Shown: piece by piece, positions 34,566 through 43,880 of the stretch | Position numbering within the stretch: the first letter of the stretch is position 1 | How the letters are laid out: each line of letters opens with the position of its first letter | From: Planctomycetaceae bacterium UBA2671 | GTDB taxonomy: Bacteria; Planctomycetota; Planctomycetia; Planctomycetales; Planctomycetaceae | NCBI GenBank assembly: GCA_002359185.1 | Contig: DEML01000118.1 | Span: 18,287 to 81,876 of the forward strand | Length of the DNA stretch: 63,590 bases | Reading direction: 5' to 3' | The notes under the pieces: model-generated | The model's input: only the letters and a program-made list of their open reading frames with translations | Told to the model about the DNA's origin: nothing | Databases searched by the model: none | Made by a program: the position numbers and the translations under genes

Positions 34566-34636
34566 TCACGCAAAGTCGCAAAGACGCAAAGAGTTTTGAT
34601 TCGAGGTCGTGGGTAGATCTTTGCGGCTTTGCGTGA
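34566..34636. repeat. Palindromic repeat family C, copy C1
   Basis: TCACGCAAAGTCGCAAAGAC followed by GCAAAG faces ATCTTTGCGGCTTTGCGTGA across about 23 bp. Direct CGCAAAG repeats occur within each arm. The second copy is at 59397-59465. Confidence 0.85.
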
Positions 34637-34651
34637 GACAATTATTTTCAA

Positions 34652-34676
34652 TAAAAAAAGGACCGTATAACGGTCC
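34652..34676 (-). terminator. Intrinsic terminator of the DUF1080 gene
   Basis: On the reverse strand, GGACCG and CGGTCC arms with a 5-base loop are followed by seven T. The site is 32 bp past the stop codon at 34708. Confidence 0.9.
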
Positions 34677-34707
34677 AGACTCATGGTTAAATATGATTCA
34701 CGACATG

Positions 34708-35418
34708 CTATTCTGCACTCAATTTTTTCAACCGAATATTACGGAACTGGACTTTCATGGGCGGGCCAGCATGAAGTTGTAGAGCCAGAATGCCGGATTC
34801 GCGTCGTTCTTTCATGTCGTTATCAGTGCACTCTGCTGTGACAACACCGTTGATTTTATGTACAAAATGGAAATCCTTGGCAGTGATGGTATAGGTATTC
34901 CAGTCTTCATTATTAATCTGAGACTGAATCGAAGCGGAATCACCAACTGAGCCGACAACTTTCACCTCAAATTTTCCATCATTCCTCACGAGTTCGGTTT
35001 GTTGTCCCCGGTTGGCGAGAATGCCGCGAAAACGTTCGCCGTAAAGAATCCCCGAATAGGTTTTACCAGCTTCGAAGTCAGCCTGATATCCGCCCACGAC
35101 CCACTTGGCATTCTCCACTTCAAAGCTGCGATACTGAATGCCGGAGTTGCCACCGATGATTTTGTATTCGAGTTGAAGTTCAAAATCGGAGACGTCGCCT
35201 CCTCGATAGATGAGGAACGTATTTCCTTTTGTCGGGTTCTCGGCTGTCGTCTGACCGGTAATGACTCCCTCTTGAACACTCCAGAAATCGGGATTGCCGT
35301 CCCAGCCTTCCAGAGTTTTTCCGTTGAACAGGGATTCAGATCGGTTGTCTTCGGCAAAAGCCTGGCTGGCAGGCAGCAGGCAGAACGTCAACAGGCAAAT
35401 CATTTTCAGCAGGGGCAT
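34708..35418 (-). CDS. Secreted DUF1080 protein (3-keto-disaccharide hydrolase-like)
   Basis: This is a 236-residue protein with signal peptide (LLKMICLLTFCLLPASQAFA). The single domain is DUF1080, a concanavalin-like beta sandwich: SLFNGKTLEGWDGNPDFWSV at the start, then DFELQLEYKIIGGNSGIQYR and GILALQLHAGPPMKVQFRNI at the end, which is the typical last motif. Members are reported to act on 3-keto-glycosides, together with oxidoreductases, and are very common in planctomycetes. An ATG at 35430 is also in frame; 35418 has a GGTGAG-like ribosome site. A terminator follows. Confidence 0.88.
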   Translation of the reverse strand: MPLLKMICLLTFCLLPASQAFAEDNRSESLFNGKTLEGWDGNPDFWSVQEGVITGQTTAENPTKGNTFLIYRGGDVSDFELQLEYKIIGGNSGIQYRSFEVENAKWVVGGYQADFEAGKTYSGILYGERFRGILANRGQQTELVRNDGKFEVKVVGSVGDSASIQSQINNEDWNTYTITAKDFHFVHKINGVVTAECTDNDMKERRESGILALQLHAGPPMKVQFRNIRLKKLSAE

Positions 35419-35518
35419 AGGTCTCACCATTATCGAGGGGTGTTGGAAGATTGAAATTTGTCTTCAATTTACCGACAACCGCATGAATAAGGAAGTTCCA
35501 ATGCAAGTGTGAAGAGGA

Positions 35519-36403
35519 TCATCCCCAATGTTCTGCAATTTTCTTTCGCAGGAAATCGGCACTGCGGCGTAACTGCTCAATGCCATCGACTCCATCTTCA
35601 ATGCTGATCCAGCTATCAAAACCTTTGCTTTTCAATTCGCTGAAAATCGCATCGTAATCGTTGAGACCTTTGCCGATTTCGCCGTGACTCAAACGTTTCG
35701 CATATCCGACCGATCCCTCTTCTTCATTTCGCAAATCGTCAATCGTTCCGGAAATCAGATAACGATCACTCGCATGCATGGTGACGACACGATCCGATAC
35801 CCGCTTGAGTAATTCGAGAGGATCATCCCCAGCCAGGAACGCATTACTGGGATCGTAATTGACGCCGAAATTCGGATGGTCGATTGCGTTTACCAGATCG
35901 CAGAAGACATCGATTTTCTGAGCAAACTCCGGATACTCCCAGAAATCATCCTTGTAATGATTTTCGAGAATCAGTGTGACGTCATGTCGCTCGGCATAAG
36001 GGAGACAGGCTTGAATGCTTTCGGCTGCGAGACGAACACCTTCCGCAGTCGATAATTCAGGGCGTCTCTGTCCACTGAGCACTCGACAGTAACTTCCGCC
36101 CAGGGCATGGATCATTTCGATCCAGCGTTTTTGCTTCGCGATTTCTATTTCGCGAAAATCCGCAGCGGGATGAGTGAAATCGGGAGAACAGCAGAGCATG
36201 GGAATGGTCATGCCCAGGTCAGCTACCTGTTGTCGAAATCGAGGCCAGTTGGCTTCGTCTGCCATTTCCAGAAAGCCGGCATAAAATTCGAGACCATCGA
36301 CATCGAGAGTCGATGCCAGTTCAAACCATTCCGATAATTTCATCGACCCATCTTTGCAAAGGGCCTGCATATACGCTTTCGGAAAGGCAGCAAGATTCGG
36401 CAT
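35519..36403 (-). CDS. Sugar phosphate isomerase/epimerase-like TIM-barrel protein
   Basis: This 294-residue protein is of the xylose-isomerase-like TIM-barrel superfamily. Metal-binding positions are visible as Glu in LILENHYKDD, Asp in VNYDPSNAFLAG, His in VVTMHASDRY and Glu in WISIEDGVDG. The likely activity is epimerisation or isomerisation of a keto-sugar or inositol derivative; substrate unknown. There is no signal peptide. It lies about 100 bp upstream of the DUF1080 gene on the same strand. Because DUF1080 proteins act on 3-keto-sugars, joint use of such a sugar is a reasonable guess. Confidence 0.82.
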   Translation of the reverse strand: MPNLAAFPKAYMQALCKDGSMKLSEWFELASTLDVDGLEFYAGFLEMADEANWPRFRQQVADLGMTIPMLCCSPDFTHPAADFREIEIAKQKRWIEMIHALGGSYCRVLSGQRRPELSTAEGVRLAAESIQACLPYAERHDVTLILENHYKDDFWEYPEFAQKIDVFCDLVNAIDHPNFGVNYDPSNAFLAGDDPLELLKRVSDRVVTMHASDRYLISGTIDDLRNEEEGSVGYAKRLSHGEIGKGLNDYDAIFSELKSKGFDSWISIEDGVDGIEQLRRSADFLRKKIAEHWG

Positions 36404-36556
36404 GGCAGGAGTGTTCTCTCAATGATCGATTCGAATTATTGAGAGTTTATGATGATAAACTTTGTCACGTAAGTCTACTCACCGAATATTCTTCACTCGA
36501 CTGTTACGTGAAAGAAAAGCAGCGTAAGGATTCGGCAGTAAAATCAAGTATGAAAA

Positions 36557-37552
36557 TCAAACGCCTGCCGTTTTGAAATGCTTTTCCAAGCGACTTTTCA
36601 AAGTGATATGATGCATCTGATCCCCGCCAAGTTCTCGGAAATCCTGATCGACTTTTTCGGCAAGTTCCTGGAGCTTGAATTCTCGCCAGACGGTTTCGAG
36701 TTGAATCAGTCGCGTCAATCCATCGGGCACCTGATTAATCACATCAGGCAAGAGAGCAGAGATCGCGACAGCTGCGACACATGAATGAGCGAATTCCGGA
36801 ACGAGCAGAATCTCCAATCCTCGATGATGCTGATGAAGGCAACAGACCATTTCATCGGGGAAGTTCCACTGATGTGCAATATGAGCAGCCGCGACCGCAT
36901 GATCCCACTCAAAAATAGTCTGTTCGAACTGAGTAATCAGTTGAGGTTTCGTTGCTTGATAATCGACAAATTCTGAGTATTGCTTAAACAGAGCAGAAGT
37001 GAGAGCCGGCAGAAGGAAGTCCTGAAGCATACTCGCCGCGTAGGCGGTCTCAGCATCCGCTTTCATCAAAATCGCAACTTCCCGAGCAAACAGAGCCTTT
37101 TCAAGATTGGCGGACCAGAAGTGATTCAGATTGATCAATTTGGATTCACAGCGGGACATTGTCCGCTTGACAGCCGTCGTCAAAACATAGTTTCGAGCCT
37201 TGGAAACTCCCAGCAAACTCATGGCATGCTTCACACTGGTCGCCTGACGACGGAGACCAAAAACACTGGAATTCACGAGTTGAAGAATTTCAGCAGTCAG
37301 CCCGGCATCGGTTTCGAGAATTTTCCCCAGTTCGGCCACATTAGCGTCAGGCTCGTTCGCTTTTTGCGTAAAAGTAGTCACAGCTGTCGGCAGAACCGGC
37401 AGTTTGAAATTGGGAGGAAGCTCCAGATCCTGTGAGTTTCCCAGAAGCTTTTCGCGTTGTTTTGACCAGTCCATACTCTCAGCAGTTAATTTCAAAGACT
37501 CATGGGAAGGGGGCGCTGTCTTTGAAAATTCTAGTTCAAAAACGGAGACCAT
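36557..37552 (-). CDS. HDOD-domain protein
   Basis: This 331-residue cytoplasmic protein has an HDOD domain, an HD-related fold without phosphohydrolase residues: LPVLPTAVTTFTQKANEP (about 49-66), LGKILETDAGLTAEILQLVNS and the helix AMSLLGVSKARNYVLTTAV. HDOD proteins act in signal transduction, often with cyclic-di-GMP or two-component systems, without known catalysis. A later start (ATG at 37474, MDWSKQREK) is possible. It is monocistronic. There is no partner signalling domain and no adjacent regulator. Confidence 0.82.
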   Translation of the reverse strand: MVSVFELEFSKTAPPSHESLKLTAESMDWSKQREKLLGNSQDLELPPNFKLPVLPTAVTTFTQKANEPDANVAELGKILETDAGLTAEILQLVNSSVFGLRRQATSVKHAMSLLGVSKARNYVLTTAVKRTMSRCESKLINLNHFWSANLEKALFAREVAILMKADAETAYAASMLQDFLLPALTSALFKQYSEFVDYQATKPQLITQFEQTIFEWDHAVAAAHIAHQWNFPDEMVCCLHQHHRGLEILLVPEFAHSCVAAVAISALLPDVINQVPDGLTRLIQLETVWREFKLQELAEKVDQDFRELGGDQMHHITLKSRLEKHFKTAGV

Positions 37553-37608
37553 GTCGGTTCAACTTTGAAAAGATTTGAACAGACATTCTGTTCAGCAATA
37601 CAATGGAA

Positions 37609-39069
37609 TCAAGGAGCCTGCTTACGAATTTTATCTCCGCGACCCGCGGCCCAGGCTTGCAGATTTTTGAGTCGCTGACGGCCATTTTCAAAATAAGCGG
37701 TATCGAGTGACCTCAAATTTCGTAAGTATTTTTTCTCGATAAGCTTTCGAGTCTCCTGATCAGGGTTTTCCTTCAAATATCCTGCTTCTGCGAATGCTTC
37801 CAATGTTTTCAATGCGACCTGTTGATGCCCGGCTATTGTGGGATGGACATGGTCGAGCAGAAGATTGTCGCCTGAGATTCCTGTCGGGGAGAGTTCCGCA
37901 AAATATTCTGCAATATCGATCAGCGGAACATCGTATTCCGTGGCAATCTCAGTGAGAACTTCCTGCATGGGACTGAGGATTCTCAGCGGGCAGAGATCTT
38001 CATCACAGGCCAACTCAAAATGCTTGAATGCCAGAGCGAGTTCCTGATTTTCCAGATACTCTTGTGCCAGCAGATAATGGAAATTCGCATCATCCGGATT
38101 AACGGATAACATTTCGGTGAGCAAAGTGATCGCTAACTCAGGGTTCAGCTGAAGTTGAGAGCGTAGAGAATCGACCTGATGGAGTTGCTCATTCGTTAAG
38201 CCAGCAGTCTGCATCGACTTGAAGGGAGGACAATCCCGCAAATTTCGGACAGGATTAAACAGGAAAAGGGGAACCTTCTCCTCAAGACACATTGTAACCA
38301 TTTTACGGACATTGTCGGCAAACTGATCCTGGACACCTTGCCTCCAGATTGGATTACGCTGGTAATATTCGACACCCCGCTCATAATCGAGGATGGCATC
38401 CACTTCGCTCGGGAGTTGCTGGAGAGGCTTGACAAATTTGTCATCTCGGCTTTGAAACTGATTGAAAAACTCGACCGTTCTCATCGAAGTCATCAGCCGA
38501 GGTAAAAAATTGAAGTTCTCTCGAATCGGTTTGAGTTGCTCGAATGTCCGGGCTTCGAGAAATTCGTTGTGACCTGTGTAAAGCAATATCAGATCGGGCT
38601 CATAATCCAGCACTTCCTCAAGAATGGGTAGCAAGCGATAGCTCGCATACGAAACTCCACCACAGTTGACAACCTCCCAGTTCTGTTGTGGAGCCAACTC
38701 CTTCAGAGCAATTTGCAGCCAGGTCGTGAAGGAAGTCTCGACAGCGTAAGGCCGGCCTTGAACAGTAGAGCCTCCCAGGCAGAAGATTCGAACAGTGTCG
38801 CTCGACTTTTTTACCGGAAACGACTGAGGTCGGAAATAAATTAGGCGATTATCTGCAATGCGATAAGTTCCATGATCCTCTTCAAGAACGAACAGCGATT
38901 GCGGGTCTATAAACTCGACAACAGGACGAAATTCCGCTGGGGGGACTTGCCAGCCAGACACACGAAGTAACAATTCCAATCCCAGTAAGGGAAACAGGCC
39001 GAGCAGGATCGCCAACAAACGAAAACCGATTCTTTTACTCAGTAAACGAAATTTGGTTTTCGAACTCAC
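37609..39069 (-). CDS. Membrane-anchored SGNH/GDSL hydrolase with TPR-like region
   Basis: This 486-residue protein has an N-terminal membrane anchor (GFRLLAILLGLFPLLGLELL) and an SGNH fold: block I with Ser in IFCLGGSTVQGRPYA (about 91-105), Asn in LLYTGHNEFLEA and the Asp-His pair in LLDHVHPTIAGHQ. Between these, NPELAITLLTEMLSVNPDDA and YLENQELALAFKHFELACDE form a TPR-like pair inserted before the catalytic end. It should hydrolyse an ester, possibly deacetylating a glycan at the cell envelope. The start is GTG at 39069. Confidence 0.83.
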   Translation of the reverse strand: MSSKTKFRLLSKRIGFRLLAILLGLFPLLGLELLLRVSGWQVPPAEFRPVVEFIDPQSLFVLEEDHGTYRIADNRLIYFRPQSFPVKKSSDTVRIFCLGGSTVQGRPYAVETSFTTWLQIALKELAPQQNWEVVNCGGVSYASYRLLPILEEVLDYEPDLILLYTGHNEFLEARTFEQLKPIRENFNFLPRLMTSMRTVEFFNQFQSRDDKFVKPLQQLPSEVDAILDYERGVEYYQRNPIWRQGVQDQFADNVRKMVTMCLEEKVPLFLFNPVRNLRDCPPFKSMQTAGLTNEQLHQVDSLRSQLQLNPELAITLLTEMLSVNPDDANFHYLLAQEYLENQELALAFKHFELACDEDLCPLRILSPMQEVLTEIATEYDVPLIDIAEYFAELSPTGISGDNLLLDHVHPTIAGHQQVALKTLEAFAEAGYLKENPDQETRKLIEKKYLRNLRSLDTAYFENGRQRLKNLQAWAAGRGDKIRKQAP

Positions 39070-39430
39070 TTCGTAAATCCGTTGAAATTATTGATTGATG
39101 GCCGTCTGGCAATCCGAACGGCTGAGGAAAAGAATTGCCCCTATCAGTTTATCACGTTGTGAAATACAAAAGAAACTCTCGACAATACCCCGATACGTTC
39201 AGGAAAAATGGCAATATATTTTTTGTAACCTTGACTAAAGGCTGAACCCGGAATCAATAATACAGTCCAGATAAGTTGAAGTTCAAAGATCCTCAGGAAA
39301 GCATTTTCTCAATTCTTTTGTAACACAACCCTCAAGAAAATAATTTTAGAAGAGAATGCCACCTGTTCACAGCTTTCATCGTGTCGTATAATAATAACGT
39401 CATCATATCATTGACTTCTTTAGAGAGAGC
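39070..39430. other. 361-bp divergent gap with one promoter candidate
   Basis: AT-rich DNA between the divergent SGNH and DUF2203 genes. Apart from a weak sigma-70-like site at 39366-39392, nothing was recognised: no repeats, ORFs or known RNA motif. Confidence 0.4.
39366..39392 (+). promoter_or_regulatory. Candidate sigma-70-type promoter of the DUF2203-FHA-rsgA genes
   Basis: A perfect TATAAT (39387-39392) lies 39 bp before the start codon, with TTCACA 15 bp upstream. The spacing is shorter than the 17-bp optimum, so the -35 element is uncertain. Confidence 0.35.
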
Positions 39431-39871
39431 ATGGCCATGAATGCAACGATGCCGCAACCTGACATTGCCAGAAGACACTTCACTCTGGAACAGGCCAACA
39501 GTTCCCTGCCACTCGTGAAAATGATTGTGCGAGACATTGTGGCTTTATACACGGAAGTCTGCAGTCGACGTGAACGTCTGGAAGACCTGAAAAATTCGCG
39601 ATCCAAGTTTCTCGGCTCCGAAGGAATGTTCAGCGATGAACTCGAAGAAATGGAATCCTCACTCGATGTCGATATCATTCGTTTAAGGGAATACATCGAC
39701 GAGTTGACATCTCTGGGGATTGAACTGAAAGATCCCGAAATCGGACTGGTCGATTTCCTTTCTCTGCGAGAAGGAAAAGAAGTTTGTCTCTGCTGGAAGC
39801 AGGGCGAAGAACAGGTCGAATTCTGGCATGAAACCGACGAGGGACTGGAAGATCGTAAAACGGTTTCCTGA
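39431..39871 (+). CDS. DUF2203 family protein
   Basis: This 146-residue acidic protein matches DUF2203: FTLEQANSSLPLVKMIVRDI near residues 17-36, a helical coiled middle with IIRLREYIDELTSLGIELKD, and the conserved end LVDFLSLREGKEVCLCWKQG followed by EFWHETDEG. The family is widespread and uncharacterised. ATG at 39431 follows GAGAGAG. It is the first of three same-strand genes (DUF2203, FHA, rsgA), but a terminator-like hairpin lies between it and the FHA gene, so read-through would be partial. Confidence 0.85.
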   Translation: MAMNATMPQPDIARRHFTLEQANSSLPLVKMIVRDIVALYTEVCSRRERLEDLKNSRSKFLGSEGMFSDELEEMESSLDVDIIRLREYIDELTSLGIELKDPEIGLVDFLSLREGKEVCLCWKQGEEQVEFWHETDEGLEDRKTVS

Positions 39872-39929
39872 ACATTTTCCCGATCGAGTTTTTTTCGACT
39901 TTCAATATTGGAAACAGACCCTAGAATAG

Positions 39930-39971
39930 AGCGTGTGTACAGGAGCTGATGCTTCTGGCCACGCTTTTTTT
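39930..39971 (+). terminator. Intrinsic terminator after the DUF2203 gene
   Basis: AGCGTG and CACGCT arms, with a shorter inner AG..CT pairing, are followed by a run of seven T. It is about 60 bp past the DUF2203 stop and 36 bp before the FHA start. Confidence 0.7.
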
Positions 39972-40006
39972 ATGAATGAATACTTGGGCTACTGGTTTTG
40001 ACAGAG

Positions 40007-40501
40007 ATGCACGGCGAATTAAATCCTGTGGGAGGGGGCGACCCGATCCCACTTTTGAAAACAAAACTCATTATTGGACGTCGTCCAACATGTGATATCT
40101 GTCTTCCTTTTCCGAATATTTCCTCTCAGCACTGTGAACTCGAACTCCAGAACGGTTACTGGCACGTTCAGGATCTGGCGAGTCGCAATGGTATTAAAGT
40201 GAATGGAGTTCGCGAGGAATCCCGATTTTTACTACCGGGAGACGAAATTTCAGTGGCCAAGCATGCCTTTGAAATCGCTTATGAGCCCACATCGGACCAA
40301 CCCCCACCCGAAGAAGCCAATCCTTTTGCGAAGAGTCTGATGGAAAAGGCGGGATTGACGAGCAAAAAGAAAAAGCCATCCCAGTCCGATCAGATTGACT
40401 TAATGGGTGACGGTCAAGCTCCCGTTCCTTCTAAACGGACTCCCAAGCCTAAGGGATGTTCTCAGGACGACCAAATCCTGGGCTGGTTGGGAGACAACTA
40501 A
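40007..40501 (+). CDS. FHA domain protein
   Basis: This 164-residue cytoplasmic protein has one forkhead-associated domain, which binds phosphothreonine: LIIGRRPTCDICLP, then ISSQHCELEL with the key Ser/His and DLASRNGIKVNG with the key Asn. The last 70 residues are charged, Pro/Lys-rich and probably disordered (KSLMEKAGLTSKKKK). A TTG at 39998 in frame is an alternative start. It lies 40 bp before rsgA and is probably co-transcribed with it. A partner Ser/Thr kinase is not in the window. Confidence 0.87.
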   Translation: MHGELNPVGGGDPIPLLKTKLIIGRRPTCDICLPFPNISSQHCELELQNGYWHVQDLASRNGIKVNGVREESRFLLPGDEISVAKHAFEIAYEPTSDQPPPEEANPFAKSLMEKAGLTSKKKKPSQSDQIDLMGDGQAPVPSKRTPKPKGCSQDDQILGWLGDN

Positions 40502-40541
40502 TGACTCTCCTGCTTAACGACGATTTCCGGGAAAATTCTCA

Positions 40542-41669
40542 GTGAGTGCACGAAAACGCAAGATTCGTGTCGACTTCAAAAAAAATCGTGGCAAACGCTC
40601 TCGTGCCGGTCACGAATGGCGGGAGGCCGTCCGCCAGGATCAAACGGATGGTCTCAATGCCGATGAACGGATTTCCGGAAAAGGAAATCTCTCCCGCAAA
40701 CGGACCGTCATTGCGGAAGAGTCTGAAGATGGAGGTTTGATTGCCAGTCTCGACGTTGATGAAAAAGACTGTCTGACCGGTCGAGTCCTCTCCATCGTCG
40801 GCTCTCATCAATGTCGGGTTCAATCGGAAGATGGTCGAGTGCATGTCTGCGCGGTTCGGCAGGTATTGAGAACACTTACGAAAGAGTCTCGCAACACAGT
40901 TGTCGCTGGCGATGTCGTCCTCTTCGAACCACTCGGTGATGCTCAGGGCATGATTCATCGCGTTGAACCCAGACACGGCACGCTCGGACGAGGCAACGAT
41001 CGAAATCAGCAGTTGATTGTCGTCAATGTTGATCTGGCAGTCATCGTCGTGACCGGGGTTTCCCCGCACTTCAAGCCGAGCCTGATTGATCGTTTTCTGA
41101 TCAGTTGCGAAAAAGGAAATGTCTCACCCGTTATCTGCATCAATAAAAGCGATCTGTTTAATTATCGCGAACTGCTCCCCATTGTCGGCCAGTACTCCAA
41201 TCTGGGATATCCGGTCGTGCTCACTTCCGCTCATACGGGATACGGAATTGATCAACTCCGGGAATTGATTGCCGGTCGGCAAACGGTTTTCAGCGGACAA
41301 AGTGGTGTCGGCAAAACTTCATTGCTGAATAAAATTCAACCCGGCCTGGCTCTCAAGACCTCACACGTTTCTAACGATTCCGGGAAAGGACGCCACACAA
41401 CCCGCACCGCTACACTGCAAGCCCTGGAATTCGGAGGCTGGGTCGTCGATACTCCGGGTATTCGTCAATTGCGATTGTGGGATGTGAGTAAAGAGGAAGT
41501 CGAAGGCCACTTCATCGAATTTCATCCCCTCGTCCGCTACTGCAAATACCCCAATTGCATGCACATCCACGAACAACAGTGTGGTATTCGAGAAGCAGTA
41601 GCCGCCGGGCTGATTTCAGATCGACGTTATGAAAGCTATCTTAAAATCCTGAATGATGAGGTTTCGTAA
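40542..41669 (+). CDS. rsgA: Ribosome small-subunit-dependent GTPase RsgA
   Basis: This 375-residue circularly permuted GTPase helps mature the 30S subunit. After a basic N-terminal extension of about 75 residues comes an OB-fold (CLTGRVLSIVGSHQCRV). The GTPase motifs follow in permuted order: G4 NKSD, G5 TSAHTGYG, G1 GQSGVGKTSL and G3 DTPGIRQL, then the zinc knuckle CKYPNCMHIHEQQC with pattern C-x4-C-x-H-x5-C. The long basic extension is more than usual. The start is GTG at 40542. It follows the FHA gene. Confidence 0.93.
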   Translation: MSARKRKIRVDFKKNRGKRSRAGHEWREAVRQDQTDGLNADERISGKGNLSRKRTVIAEESEDGGLIASLDVDEKDCLTGRVLSIVGSHQCRVQSEDGRVHVCAVRQVLRTLTKESRNTVVAGDVVLFEPLGDAQGMIHRVEPRHGTLGRGNDRNQQLIVVNVDLAVIVVTGVSPHFKPSLIDRFLISCEKGNVSPVICINKSDLFNYRELLPIVGQYSNLGYPVVLTSAHTGYGIDQLRELIAGRQTVFSGQSGVGKTSLLNKIQPGLALKTSHVSNDSGKGRHTTRTATLQALEFGGWVVDTPGIRQLRLWDVSKEEVEGHFIEFHPLVRYCKYPNCMHIHEQQCGIREAVAAGLISDRRYESYLKILNDEVS

Positions 41670-41677
41670 TCGGCGCA

Positions 41678-43366
41678 CTATTCAATCGTAGGGGGCATCA
41701 CGTCAGGATTCTGTTTGCGTTGATAACTACTAATCCAGTCACACAGGTGGTTGCCAATCTGCTGACCAACTTCAAGTTCGTCACCAAAAACAATATCCGC
41801 TCCTGAACTGAGGATTTCGTCGGTATCCCGTTGATATCGCGAGCGGACGATAATATGTGCCTGAGGCGCAAGCTGGCGGATGATATCGGAAATGGCAATT
41901 GTGGAGCGGACATTCGGCAGGGTGATCACAACAACTTTCACGCTACTAATATGCGAATGTTCGAGAACATCAAACTGAGAGGCATCTCCCACCTGGCCGT
42001 GCATACCTAACTGGCCCGCTTTGCGAATATTTGACCGATTAATATCGATCACCATTGTCACCAGATTTCTCTCGACCGCTGCGCGACCCGCTATCTGACC
42101 AGCGGGACCGAATCCGACAATCAGCACATCGGGTTGAGGAGTCACGATTTGTGAAGTTCGAGAAGTATTCGTGATTGCTTTAGGAAAAAGCTTCAAAATC
42201 CAGCGGGCAATTCGATTCGATTTTGCGACCAGAAACGGACTCAGAAACAACGAAACGATCGTCACTGAAACAAACAGATTCAATGTCGCTTCCGTAATCA
42301 CGCCGGCATCACCTGCAATTCGCCCCAGCACAAATGCGAATTCTCCCACCTGAGAAAGACAGACCGCAGTCGCCAGCGATGTTTGCAGCAGATTTTGGAA
42401 GCAGAGAAAAATCAAAGTGATTATGACAAATTTCAATGTGAGCAAAACAGCAACCGCGATGAACAACATCAATGCGTTTTGCACAATCCAGACGGGATCA
42501 GCAATCATCCCGGCTGAGCCGAAAAACAGAGTCAACAGAAGAACTCGCAGTGGAGAAATGTCTGCTCGAACCTGCGTCGCGTAGGGAGAACTTCCCAGAA
42601 ACATTCCAGCCACAAACGCTCCCAGAGCCGGAGAAATCCCTGCTTTATGAGCCGCCCAGGCTGAGCCAAGTCCCGTGACAGCTGAAAGCAGAATCGTCAG
42701 TTCACGATTTCTCGCTAACTCCAATGCATTTAAAGCGTAGTAAGCGACCACATTGAGTAGTAGATACAACCCGATAATCAAGCCGGTTGCAACTGCGAGC
42801 ACACGACCAATATTGGTCAGCACGCTGCCGGTATCATCGCCACCGGTTAACAGAGAGATCAAAATCGCGAGGGGAACAACCGCAATATCCTGAATCAGTA
42901 GCACTCCGAGGGCATTGCTGCCATAAGGCGTTTCCAATTCATGTCGTTCCATCAAAGTTCGCAGCACCACCGCAGTGCTGCTTAAGGCAACCATCGCTCC
43001 AATGGCAGTCGCTTCTCCTGGACCATATCCAAACAGATACGCCATCCCAGCTGCGGCCAGCAGTGTCAGGACCACCTGCAAAACTCCGCCAACCAGCGGG
43101 ACCGGCCCGAGTTTTCTCAGCCGGGAAATCGAAAACTCCAAACCAAGACTGAACAGCAGCAACGAAACGCCCAGTTCGGCAATCGCCTCAATTTCATGTT
43201 CAGACTTCACCAGATGCAAACTACCTGGCCCACCCAGAAACATCCCTGCCAGCAGATAACCAACCAGTGGAGATTGTCCCAGGCGGGAAAACACACCTCC
43301 CATCACCAGACAGGCAGATAAGAGCAGAACGACATCGGAAAGTAATGACCAGATATCGATTTCCAT
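41678..43366 (-). CDS. CPA2-family cation/proton antiporter with RCK (TrkA-N) domain, KefB-like
   Basis: This 562-residue membrane protein has 12-13 membrane segments in residues 1-390 with the CPA2 features LLFSLGLEFSISRLRKLG and VLLIQDIAVVPLAILISLL (the QD pair in the ion site). A cytosolic Rossmann TrkA-N domain follows (DVLIVGFGPAGQIAGRAAV, about 422-440) that binds NAD(H) and may gate the channel. It should exchange K+ or Na+ for protons across the inner membrane. The RCK_C domain seen in some members is missing or very short. It converges on rsgA with 8 bp between stops. Confidence 0.9.
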   Translation of the reverse strand: MEIDIWSLLSDVVLLLSACLVMGGVFSRLGQSPLVGYLLAGMFLGGPGSLHLVKSEHEIEAIAELGVSLLLFSLGLEFSISRLRKLGPVPLVGGVLQVVLTLLAAAGMAYLFGYGPGEATAIGAMVALSSTAVVLRTLMERHELETPYGSNALGVLLIQDIAVVPLAILISLLTGGDDTGSVLTNIGRVLAVATGLIIGLYLLLNVVAYYALNALELARNRELTILLSAVTGLGSAWAAHKAGISPALGAFVAGMFLGSSPYATQVRADISPLRVLLLTLFFGSAGMIADPVWIVQNALMLFIAVAVLLTLKFVIITLIFLCFQNLLQTSLATAVCLSQVGEFAFVLGRIAGDAGVITEATLNLFVSVTIVSLFLSPFLVAKSNRIARWILKLFPKAITNTSRTSQIVTPQPDVLIVGFGPAGQIAGRAAVERNLVTMVIDINRSNIRKAGQLGMHGQVGDASQFDVLEHSHISSVKVVVITLPNVRSTIAISDIIRQLAPQAHIIVRSRYQRDTDEILSSGADIVFGDELEVGQQIGNHLCDWISSYQRKQNPDVMPPTIE

Positions 43367-43405
43367 GAGAATCCATTCGGATTGGTAGAAGTTGGGAGCG
43401 CATGA

Positions 43406-43440
43406 GAAACCCCGTCACGCTAGTAACGTAACGGGGTTTC
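43406..43440 (-). terminator. Terminator of the tRNA gene
   Basis: GAAACCCCGTNACG arms (14 bp, one mismatch) with a 7-base loop form a strong hairpin 12 bp past the tRNA 3' end. The A/T ends of the stem give a TTTC on the reverse strand; it would also work for forward transcripts. Confidence 0.8.
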
Positions 43441-43452
43441 TATGAAATCAAG

Positions 43453-43527
<75 letters not shown>

Positions 43528-43565
43528 ATTCAAGAGACTCCGTCCTGAACGCTCCTTGGAGTCAC

Positions 43566-43594
43566 AGTATATTTCGACAGATGCCGCTTGAAAA
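43566..43594 (-). promoter_or_regulatory. Candidate tRNA promoter
   Basis: Read on the reverse strand, TTTTCA is followed after 17 bp by TATACT, 38 bp before the tRNA 5' end. Four of six and five of six bases match the sigma-70 consensus. Confidence 0.4.
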
Positions 43595-43779
43595 GTCAGC
43601 TTGTATCGCTTTCCAGGACATTTTTTCAGATGAGACCAGAAATAGGCCCCTCAGGTTCGTTGGAATCGGAGAATCCGCATGTCTTACCTGGATTTCCAGT
43701 GAATTGAGCAGATGCTCCGATTAAAACGACTCCACAGACACAGACCTGAGCGACCTGCTATCCATTTTTGAATTAGGAT

Positions 43780-43807
43780 TTGACATATTCTCCTGCAAAT
43801 GTAGCAT
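43780..43807 (+). promoter_or_regulatory. Candidate promoter of the GNAT gene
   Basis: A perfect TTGACA is followed after 16 bp by TAGCAT, 73 bp before the start codon. The -10 match is four of six. Confidence 0.35.
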
Positions 43808-43880
43808 TTAGGCAACATATGAATTTTCATTCCCTTACGATACCAGCTCCAGTTCCAGGCCAAAACTCAGGATTCCACAG

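Larger units (their letters stand above)
34053..34707. other. 655-bp intergenic region with repeat C1 and terminator
   Basis: No gene is recognised. It contains an imperfect palindrome at 34434-34486, repeat C1 at 34566-34636 and the DUF1080 terminator at 34652-34676. The part nearer the amidase (34053-34430) shows no ORF or motif and presumably holds its promoter. Confidence 0.5.
43528..43880. other. 353-bp divergent gap between tRNA and GNAT gene
   Basis: This region holds the two promoter candidates listed below, for the tRNA (43566-43594, reverse) and the GNAT gene (43780-43807, forward). No ORF with a ribosome site and no repeat family was seen. Confidence 0.4.
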
